Source: Rhodocyclaceae bacterium
Lineage (GTDB): Bacteria; Pseudomonadota; Gammaproteobacteria; Burkholderiales; Rhodocyclaceae
Length of the DNA stretch: 64,000 nt
Assembly: GCA_006218025.1 (NCBI GenBank)
Contig: VBWA01000014.1
Span: 22,564 to 86,563, forward strand
Direction of reading: 5' to 3'
Of this stretch, positions 56,275-64,000 are shown piece after piece. A model generated the notes under the pieces. It had not been told where the DNA came from and did no database searches. It was given only the letters and a program-made list of their open reading frames with translations. The position numbers and the translations under genes are program-made. Position 1 is the first letter of the stretch. Every line of letters starts with the position of its first letter.

Positions 56275-56724
56275 TTAGTGTTCGCCGAGCACGGACACGG
56301 TGACCGTGGCCACCACGTCGGTGTGCAGTGCGATCTGGACCGGCGTGTCGCCAACGGTTTTGAGCGGACCTTCGGGCAAGCGGATCGCCGACTTCTCGAC
56401 CTGGAAACCCTGGGCGGCGAGCGCCTCGGCGATGTCATGGGTCGACACGGAGCCGAACAGCCGGCCATCGACGCCGGTCTTGCGCGTGATTTGCACCATC
56501 AAGCCTTCGAGCTTCTCGACCTGGGCCTGGGCAGCGGCAATCGCCTCGGCCTGGACGCGTTCGAGTTCGGCGCGCTTTTCCTCGAATATCTTGCGGTTCG
56601 CTTCCGTCGCGCGCTTGGCTTTGCCTTGCGGAATCAGGAAGTTGCGGGCATAGCCGTCCTTGACCTTGACCACATCGCCGAGGCCGCCCAGGTTGACCAC
56701 CTTTTCCATCAGAATAATTTGCAT
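56275..56724 (-). CDS. rplI: 50S ribosomal protein L9
   Basis: 149 residues, normal length. [20 protein letters not shown] and [19 protein letters not shown] are the L9 signature; a long connecting helix and C-terminal domain ([20 protein letters not shown]) follow. It binds domain V of 23S rRNA near the L1 stalk. Last of the block before the terminator. Confidence 0.98.
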   Translation of the reverse strand: MQIILMEKVVNLGGLGDVVKVKDGYARNFLIPQGKAKRATEANRKIFEEKRAELERVQAEAIAAAQAQVEKLEGLMVQITRKTGVDGRLFGSVSTHDIAEALAAQGFQVEKSAIRLPEGPLKTVGDTPVQIALHTDVVATVTVSVLGEH

Positions 56725-56738
56725 GGTCTCGTCCTCGC

Positions 56739-57017
56739 TTACTGGTGCAGATCGGTGTAGGGCATCAGGGCCAGGAAACGCGCACGCTTGATGGCGGTCG
56801 ACAACTGGCGCTGATAGCCGGTCTTGGTGCCGGTGATGCGCGCCGGCATGATCTTGGCGTTTTCAGCGATGAAGTCCTTGAGGATCTCGACATCCTTGTA
56901 GTCGATCTCTTCGATCTTCTCTGCGGTAAAGCGGCAGAACTTGCGGCGCTTGAACAGGCTGCGGCCCTTGTCGTCCTTGCGCTTTACACCGGTCTTGCTC
57001 TTAGGCTTGAATGCCAT
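56739..57017 (-). CDS. rpsR: 30S ribosomal protein S18
   Basis: 92 residues. [20 protein letters not shown] and [20 protein letters not shown] are the S18 signature, ending with the conserved [20 protein letters not shown] sequence. It pairs with S6 on the 30S platform. Start overlaps the priB end by 17 bp. Confidence 0.98.
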   Translation of the reverse strand: MAFKPKSKTGVKRKDDKGRSLFKRRKFCRFTAEKIEEIDYKDVEILKDFIAENAKIMPARITGTKTGYQRQLSTAIKRARFLALMPYTDLHQ

Positions 57018-57339
57018 TTTGTGTTCCTTCCACGAATTCGACTGTATTCACATGCAGTATCGGGCTGCGTCGCTTGAGGCTTCTGGCGGCTAGAAAACCT
57101 GCCACCCTGATCCCGTCTCCCGGCTTGGCTGCCAGCAGCACTTGTGCCGGCTGGCCCATTGCTACACAGGCCATCTCGCATTCAACCTTGCGCTCGACGT
57201 CGGCTTCGACCTGGGTCGAGACGTGCGCGAGGAGAAATTCGAGAACCGGTATCCCGGCGGGGGTGCGGCGCAATGCGCCACGCTCAAGCAAGCGACCCGA
57301 CAGCTGCGTCAGATTGCCCGGCTTATCCTCAGGCGGCAA
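57001..57339 (-). CDS. priB: Primosomal replication protein N
   Basis: 112 residues from TTG 57339. OB-fold Pri[50 protein letters not shown] and [15 protein letters not shown]. It binds single-stranded DNA during PriA-dependent restart. Its usual place is between rpsF and rpsR, as here. The TTG start overlaps the rpsF stop and has no good ribosome-binding site, so expression probably relies on translational coupling. Confidence 0.92.
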   Translation of the reverse strand: MPPEDKPGNLTQLSGRLLERGALRRTPAGIPVLEFLLAHVSTQVEADVERKVECEMACVAMGQPAQVLLAAKPGDGIRVAGFLAARSLKRRSPILHVNTVEFVEGTQNGIQA

Positions 57340-57712
57340 CGGCAGCAGCCGGAGCCTCGACCTTGACTTCGCCCTGGGTCAGCGACCGCGACTTCTCTTC
57401 CTTCATCATCGGGGAAGGAGCCACCACCGCCTTGCGCGTTTTCACCGTCAGGTGGCGCAATACGGCATCGTTGAACTTGAAGGCGTGCTCGAGTTCTTCC
57501 AGGGTTTCACCGTCGCACTCGATATTCATCAGCACGTAGTGGGCTTTGTGCACCTTCTGGATCGGATAGGCCATCTGGCGACGACCCCAGTCCTCGAGCC
57601 GGTGAATGGCTCCGTTGCGGCCGGTGACCAGCGTCTTGTAACGCTCGATCATCGCCGGGACCTGCTCGGACTGATCCGGGTGAACGATAAATACAACTTC
57701 ATAATGGCGCAT
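57329..57712 (-). CDS. rpsF: 30S ribosomal protein S6
   Basis: 127 residues from ATG 57712 with AAGGAG five bases upstream. [40 protein letters not shown] and [19 protein letters not shown] are S6 hallmarks. First gene of the ribosomal/primosome block. The C-terminal tail is rich in Lys, Glu and Ala. Confidence 0.98.
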   Translation of the reverse strand: MRHYEVVFIVHPDQSEQVPAMIERYKTLVTGRNGAIHRLEDWGRRQMAYPIQKVHKAHYVLMNIECDGETLEELEHAFKFNDAVLRHLTVKTRKAVVAPSPMMKEEKSRSLTQGEVKVEAPAAAVAA

Positions 57713-57806
57713 GCAATCTCCTTGTGGTTGGGTTACAGCCCCCCCGCATGCGTAACGGGTGGAGCAAGGGAAGCCGATCATAATACCACAGGAAGCGGCG
57801 CCAAAG

Positions 57807-58025
57807 CTAGCCGCAGTAGCGAAGCCCGAGGAGATTCAGCAGCAATTCCGGCTGCCGGTAGGCGGAAAAGGCCAGCGCAGTGACCGCGGCGACTGCCAGG
57901 AAACCGGCGACCCACAGCATGCGGCGTAACCAGTCCATACGCAGTGGCGCAGGGGGCCGTTCTTCGCCATGAGGGGTTTCAAGGGGTGCATCCATCCGCA
58001 CATACTCGGCAAGCTTGTCCGCCAA
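57807..58025 (-). CDS. Small membrane protein of unknown function
   Basis: 72 residues from TTG 58025, or 62 from ATG 57995; neither start has a strong ribosome-binding site. A single hydrophobic helix ([18 protein letters not shown]) follows a polar, Pro/Glu-rich N-terminus ([18 protein letters not shown]). No family recognised. It lies between the pseudouridine synthase and rpsF, all on the minus strand. Confidence 0.5.
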   Translation of the reverse strand: MADKLAEYVRMDAPLETPHGEERPPAPLRMDWLRRMLWVAGFLAVAAVTALAFSAYRQPELLLNLLGLRYCG

Positions 58026-58058
58026 GTCAAGCCCGCCTGCCAGCTTGCGCGAAAGGCC

Positions 58059-58793
58059 CTAGAAGCTCTCGCTCTCGCGCAGGAAGCGCCACTGCCCCAG
58101 GGGCAGCTCGCCCAGGCGCACGCGGCCGATGCGCACCCGTTTCAAGCCGGTGACGCGCAGGCCCACCAGTTCGCACATGCGCCGGATCTGCCGCTTGCGG
58201 CCTTCGTTCAGGACAAAGCGCAACTGTTCGGGATTCGCCCAGGCCACCTTGGCCGGACGCAACTGCTTGCCATCGAGTTCAAGGCCGTGATTGAGCAGCG
58301 CGAGACCACGCGCGTCGAGCGCACCTTCGACGCGCACCAGATATTCCTTCTCCACCTTCGAATCGTCGCCGATCAGCTGCCGCGCAATGCGGCCGTCCTG
58401 GGTCAGGACCAGCAATCCGGTGGAATCGATGTCGAGCCGGCCGGCCGGCGCGAGGCCCTTCAGATGCGACGGCTGGAAACGCTGATGATCCCCTGCCATC
58501 TGGGTTCTCGGCGAAATCAAACTCACCGCCGGCTGGTGACCATCCTCGGCTTGACCCGAAACGTAGCCCATCGGTTTGTGCACCAGGATGGTCGCCTGCC
58601 GCGCCTGCGTCGCCCGGGCCTCCGGCGCCAAGGTGATCACCGCATCGGCCGCAGCCCGGGTGCCCAGTTGCGTGACGCGCTGACCATCGACGAACACCAG
58701 TCCGCGTTCGATATAGGCGTCCGCCTCGCGGCGCGAGCACAGCCCGCGCTCGGCAAGAAGTTTTGAAACCCGGATTCCCTGCGTATCATTCAT
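58059..58793 (-). CDS. rluF: RsuA-family pseudouridine synthase (RluF-like)
   Basis: About 244 residues from ATG 58793; the open frame extends far upstream but that part is antisense to rlmJ. S4 domain ([20 protein letters not shown]), then [20 protein letters not shown] with the catalytic Asp, [17 protein letters not shown] and [20 protein letters not shown]. Closest to RluF, which makes pseudouridine 2604 of 23S rRNA and also acts on tRNA-Tyr in E. coli. Divergent from rlmJ by 24 bp. Confidence 0.88.
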   Translation of the reverse strand: MNDTQGIRVSKLLAERGLCSRREADAYIERGLVFVDGQRVTQLGTRAAADAVITLAPEARATQARQATILVHKPMGYVSGQAEDGHQPAVSLISPRTQMAGDHQRFQPSHLKGLAPAGRLDIDSTGLLVLTQDGRIARQLIGDDSKVEKEYLVRVEGALDARGLALLNHGLELDGKQLRPAKVAWANPEQLRFVLNEGRKRQIRRMCELVGLRVTGLKRVRIGRVRLGELPLGQWRFLRESESF

Positions 58794-58817
58794 GGTCGCG
58801 CATTCTATCCCGCCCCC

Positions 58818-59690
58818 ATGCTCAGCTATCGCCACGCCTACCACGCCGGCAACCACGCCGATGTCCTCAAGCACCTCGTGCTCAAGCTCTGCATCGAGCA
58901 CATGAACAGCAAGGACAAGCCCTACACCCTGGTCGACACCCACGCCGGCGCGGGTTTCTACGCCCTCGATGATGAACATGCCAAGCGCACCGGCGAGTAT
59001 GTCCAGGGAATCGGGCGTCTGTGGGAGCGCAAGGATCTGCCGCCGCCGCTGGCCGAGTATGTGGCGCTGGTGCGCGCGCTCAACGGCAGCGCCACGCTGC
59101 GCCGTTATCCGGGGTCGCCGCGAATCGCCGCAAACCTGATGCGGGACGATGCCCAGGTGCGCGACACAATGCGACTGTGCGAACTGCACTCGACCGACTT
59201 CGCCCTGCTGCGCCGCCAGTTCAAGGATGCCGGCCGTCGCGTCACGGTGGAACAGGCCGACGGCTTCGAAGTGCTCAAAGCCGCGCTGCCGCCGCCCTCG
59301 CGCCGCGGGCTGGTGCTGATCGACCCGTCCTACGAAATCAAGAGCGACTACATGAAGGTCGTCGCCGCGATCAAGGATGCGCTGAAGCGCTTCGCCACCG
59401 GTACCTATCTGGTGTGGCACCCGATGCTGCCCACCATCGAAGCCAACCAGCTGCCGGACAGGCTGAAGAAAGCCGGCGCCAGCCACTGGCTGCACGCCAC
59501 CCTGAGCGTGCGCGCACCGACCACCAAAGGCCGTGGCATGCACGGCAGCGGCATGTTCGTGATCAACCCGCCATGGACGCTGGCCGCCACGCTGGATGAG
59601 TGCCTGCCCTTCCTCGCCACCACGCTGGGCCTCGACGAAGGGGCAGGCTGGAGCGTCGACCAGTTCGAACAGGGCCCGAAAAAGGACTGA
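58818..59690 (+). CDS. rlmJ: 23S rRNA (adenine(2030)-N6)-methyltransferase
   Basis: 290 residues. [20 protein letters not shown] at the start, the SAM motif [18 protein letters not shown] and the catalytic [16 protein letters not shown] (DPSY variant of DPPY) identify RlmJ. It methylates A2030 of 23S rRNA before ribosome assembly. Convergent with the acetoacetate-CoA ligase gene. Confidence 0.95.
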   Translation: MLSYRHAYHAGNHADVLKHLVLKLCIEHMNSKDKPYTLVDTHAGAGFYALDDEHAKRTGEYVQGIGRLWERKDLPPPLAEYVALVRALNGSATLRRYPGSPRIAANLMRDDAQVRDTMRLCELHSTDFALLRRQFKDAGRRVTVEQADGFEVLKAALPPPSRRGLVLIDPSYEIKSDYMKVVAAIKDALKRFATGTYLVWHPMLPTIEANQLPDRLKKAGASHWLHATLSVRAPTTKGRGMHGSGMFVINPPWTLAATLDECLPFLATTLGLDEGAGWSVDQFEQGPKKD

Positions 59691-59702
59691 GGCTCCCGCG
59701 GG

Positions 59703-61715
<2,013 letters not shown>

Positions 61716-61739
61716 GGTGATTTCCTGTTGGCGAAAGGG

Positions 61740-62147
61740 CTACACGCAACTCGCGCGCATGATTTCGGGCAAGGGGATCGACTTGCCGGTGGAAGGATTG
61801 ATCCACACCAGCTTGGCCGCACCCTCCGCATAGATGCGATCTTCGCCGACCAAACATAATTCGTACCAGGTCGGCACGCTGCTGCGCCCCGGCGTGCCGC
61901 AGAACATGCGGCAGTCGATGGTGCCGGGATAGGTAAAGGGAATCAGGAATGTGCAACTGGCATTGACGATGACAGGGCCCTCGGTCTGCGTCCACGATGT
62001 ACCGAAGCCGAAGCTCTCCAGCCATTCGATTCGCGCCTGTTCCATGTAGCGGAAGTAGACCGTGTTGTTGACGTGTCCCATGGCGTCCTGATCGCCCCAG
62101 CGGATGGGCATCCGGTTGCTGTAAACGAGCTTGCGGTGGTGTTCCAT
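61740..62147 (-). CDS. Acyl-CoA thioesterase (4-hydroxybenzoyl-CoA thioesterase-like)
   Basis: 135 residues, single hot-dog domain. The active-site segment RWGDQDAMGHVNNTVYFRYM, with catalytic Asp and HVNN, is typical of YbgC/4HBT enzymes; EQARIEWLESFGFG follows. Hydrolyses acyl- or aryl-CoA. It lies 24 bp upstream of the acetoacetate-CoA ligase gene on the same strand, so both may be one unit in CoA-ester turnover. Divergent from the ETF-QO gene. Confidence 0.9.
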   Translation of the reverse strand: MEHHRKLVYSNRMPIRWGDQDAMGHVNNTVYFRYMEQARIEWLESFGFGTSWTQTEGPVIVNASCTFLIPFTYPGTIDCRMFCGTPGRSSVPTWYELCLVGEDRIYAEGAAKLVWINPSTGKSIPLPEIMRASCV

Positions 62148-62221
62148 AGAGTGAATGCCCTAAGGTCTCAAGAGGGTTCAAGATTATAATCTTCGGATCA
62201 AACCAATCGATCGAGGTCAGC

Positions 62222-63853
62222 ATGCAACGCGAAGCCATGGAGTTCGACGTCGTCATCGTGGGCGGTGGCCCGGCCGGCCTTTCCGCCGCGATCCGCCTCA
62301 AGCAGATCAATGCCGACATCAACGTCTGCCTGATCGAAAAAGGCTCGGAGATCGGCGCCCACATCCTCTCCGGCGCGGTCATGGATCCGCGTGCGCTGAC
62401 CGAGTTGATTCCCGACTGGCAGGCGCAGGGCGCGCCGATGGATACCGCGGTAACGCGCGACCGCTTCGCCTTCCTGACTCAGCACGGCTTCGTCGATCTG
62501 CCCACTTTCCTGCTGCCGGGCTGCTTCCAGAACCACGGCAACTATGTCATCAGCCTGGGCCTGATGTGCCGCTGGCTGGGCGCGCAGGCCGAAGCGCTGG
62601 GTGTCGAGATCTATCCGGGCTTCGCTGGCGCCGAGGTGCTTTACGACGACAAGGGCGCCGTGCGCGGAGTCGCCACGGGCAACATGGGCGTCGGCCATGA
62701 CGGCCAGCCCACGGCCAACTTCCAGCCGGGCATGGAGCTGCTGGCCAAATACACGCTGTTCGCCGAAGGCTGCCGCGGACACCTGGGCAAGCAGATCGAG
62801 GAAAAGTTCAGCCTGCGCGCCGACTCCGATCCGCAAACCTACGCCATCGGCATCAAGGAACTGTGGCAGGTCGATCCTGAGCAGTTCGAGAAGGGCCTCG
62901 TGATGCACACCTTCGGCTGGCCGATGAAGTCCGACACTTATGGCGGCGGCTTCATTTATCACTTCGGCGAAAACCTGGTGTCGGTCGGCCTCGTCGTCGG
63001 GCTCGGCTACAAGAACCCCTTCCTCGCGCCCTTCGAGGAAATGCAGCGCATGAAAACCCATCCGCAGCTTGCGCCGCTGTTCAAGGACGGCAAGCGGCTG
63101 GCCTACGGCGCGCGCGCCCTGGCAGCGGGCGGCCTGCAGTCCCTGCCGAAGATGGACTTTCCCGGCGGCGCGCTGCTCGGCGACGACGCCGGCCTGCTGG
63201 TCGCCTCGCGCATCAAGGGCAGCCACGCCGCGATCAAGAGCGGCATGCTGGCGGCCGAAGCCGCCGCCGCCGCGCTGGCGGCCGGCCGCGCCAACGACGC
63301 GCTGACCGAATACCCCGAGGCCTTCCGCGAGTCATGGCTCTACGAGGAACTCCATACCGCGCGCAACTTCAAGCCGTGGATGGCAAAAGGCTTGTGGACC
63401 GGTTCGGTGATGTTCGGCATCGACCAGGTGCTGCTGCGCGGCAAGGCGCCGTGGACGCTGCACAACACCGCGGATCACCTGAAGCTGAAGCCTGCGGCCG
63501 AATGCAAGCCGATCGCCTACCCGAAGCCGGATGGCATGCTGACCTTCGACCGTCTGTCCTCGGTCTTCCTCTCGAACACCAACCACGAGGAAGACCAGCC
63601 CTGCCATCTGCAGTTGAAGAATGCCGATGTGCCGATCAGCACCAACCTGGCGATCTACGATGCCCCCGAGCAGCGCTACTGCCCGGCCGGCGTGTACGAG
63701 ATCCTGCGTGACGACGACGGCGGCAATCCCCGCCTGCAGATCAACGCGCAGAACTGCGTGCATTGCAAGACCTGCGACATCAAGGACCCGACGCAGAACA
63801 TCAACTGGGTCGTGCCCCAGGGCGGCGAAGGACCGATCTACGAGCAGATGTGA
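62222..63853 (+). CDS. Electron transfer flavoprotein-ubiquinone oxidoreductase
   Basis: 543 residues, usual ETF-QO length. FAD motif VVIVGGGPAGLSAAIRLKQI, the quinone-binding region GLVVGLGYKNPFLAPFEEM, GDDAGLLVASRIKGSHAAIK and the C-terminal 4Fe-4S cluster (RYCPAGVYEI and INAQNCVHCKTCDIKDP, four cysteines). It passes electrons from ETF, reduced by acyl-CoA and other dehydrogenases, to the quinone pool. A 24-bp repeat copy and a strong terminator follow its stop. Confidence 0.97.
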   Translation: MQREAMEFDVVIVGGGPAGLSAAIRLKQINADINVCLIEKGSEIGAHILSGAVMDPRALTELIPDWQAQGAPMDTAVTRDRFAFLTQHGFVDLPTFLLPGCFQNHGNYVISLGLMCRWLGAQAEALGVEIYPGFAGAEVLYDDKGAVRGVATGNMGVGHDGQPTANFQPGMELLAKYTLFAEGCRGHLGKQIEEKFSLRADSDPQTYAIGIKELWQVDPEQFEKGLVMHTFGWPMKSDTYGGGFIYHFGENLVSVGLVVGLGYKNPFLAPFEEMQRMKTHPQLAPLFKDGKRLAYGARALAAGGLQSLPKMDFPGGALLGDDAGLLVASRIKGSHAAIKSGMLAAEAAAAALAAGRANDALTEYPEAFRESWLYEELHTARNFKPWMAKGLWTGSVMFGIDQVLLRGKAPWTLHNTADHLKLKPAAECKPIAYPKPDGMLTFDRLSSVFLSNTNHEEDQPCHLQLKNADVPISTNLAIYDAPEQRYCPAGVYEILRDDDGGNPRLQINAQNCVHCKTCDIKDPTQNINWVVPQGGEGPIYEQM

Positions 63854-63862
63854 CGGCTGCGG

Positions 63863-63886
63863 AAAGTCGGCGCTGGCGACACGGCG
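63863..63886 (+). repeat. Dispersed 24-bp repeat, copy 11 (intergenic)
   Basis: AAAGTCGGCGCTGGC-GAC-ACGGCG, perfect consensus, ten bases after the ETF-QO stop and just before the terminator. Confidence 0.85.
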
Positions 63887-63898
63887 CCCCGAACGAAT

Positions 63899-63925
63899 AA
63901 CGGGAACCCGCAGGTTCCCGTTTTT
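63899..63925 (+). terminator. Rho-independent terminator after ETF-QO
   Basis: AACGGGAACC and GGTTCCCGTT form a 10-bp stem with loop CGCA, running into a T-tract. Confidence 0.92.
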
Positions 63926-63976
63926 CGTTCAGGAGCAGCGATCAGAGCTTGTGAAGAAATCGTAGCGAGCGGGCCG

Positions 63977-64000
63977 CAGCGGGGTGCGGCCGGAGCGCAG
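63977..64000. other. GC-rich inverted repeat at the window edge
   Basis: GGCCGCA and TGCGGCC form a 7-bp stem around a GC loop, inside sequence that runs off the window. It could be the edge of a larger repeat or of a following gene; it cannot be resolved here. Confidence 0.35.

Noticed and set aside
58059..59543. 494-codon version of the RluF-like gene
   Set aside because: The upstream half is antisense to rlmJ; the S4 domain begins just after ATG 58793, so the shorter form was used.

Overview
The window is GC-rich bacterial chromosome, almost fully coding. Gene content and order point to a betaproteobacterium, most likely Rhodocyclales: the rpsO-pnp and truB-rbfA-infB-nusA-rimP blocks, the rpsF-priB-rpsR-rplI-dnaB block, hom-thrC, a DksA of the beta/gamma type, an ETF-quinone oxidoreductase and an aryl-CoA monooxygenase/reductase fusion. 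The order-level assignment is inference. No phage, insertion sequence, rRNA operon or CRISPR array was seen.

Layout. 1-5 kb: a cut-off oligopeptide-type binding protein, a chalcone-isomerase-like secreted protein and a SAM methyltransferase, divergent from a LysR regulator, then an M20 amidohydrolase. 5-10 kb: DNA polymerase IV, a small proline-rich membrane protein, and a general amino-acid ABC transporter (binding protein plus two permeases, no ATPase gene nearby). 10-13 kb: a cysK remnant with an in-frame core deletion, a small secreted protein, a histidine phosphatase, a MaoC dehydratase, tRNA-Arg, a CxxC protein, a YajD-type HNH protein and tRNA-Pro. 13-22 kb: dksA, then the RNA-metabolism/translation block on the minus strand. 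22-29 kb: rluB-scpB-scpA-trpS, a membrane protease, a TsaC-like protein, a PHP phosphatase and a hydrolase. 29-32 kb: a Rid-family protein and the salicylyl/2-aminobenzoyl-CoA hydroxylase-reductase. 32-36 kb: the dTDP-rhamnose operon rfbBACD. 36-40.5 kb: parE-parC and a 45-residue membrane protein. 40.6-45 kb: an alanine-type aminotransferase, GNAT, hom and thrC on the minus strand. 45-53 kb: a tightly overlapping operon for aminoarabinose-type lipid A modification (arnT, SMR flippase subunit, arnB, arnC, arnA as two separate genes, arnD) starting with a Mth938-like gene and ending with a peroxiredoxin. 53-64 kb: PhoH, dnaB, the rplI-rpsF ribosomal block, two RNA-modification enzymes (RluF-like, RlmJ), acetoacetate-CoA ligase, a thioesterase and ETF-QO.

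The feature least explained by ordinary genes is a dispersed 24-bp sequence (AAAGTCGGCGCTGGC, then GNY, then ACGGYG). Its 12-bp core is present exactly 11 times in 64 kb, in both orientations, in two intergenic sites and inside unrelated genes read in four different frames. It sits mainly in poorly conserved protein segments or gene ends, which suggests a DNA-level signal or small mobile repeat. A second repeat, a 69-bp hairpin-bearing element present twice, supplies the stop codon of rluB and the start codon of the Rid-family gene. Starts were refined by hand from ribosome-binding sites and overlaps; family assignments rest on motifs read by eye, with no database search.
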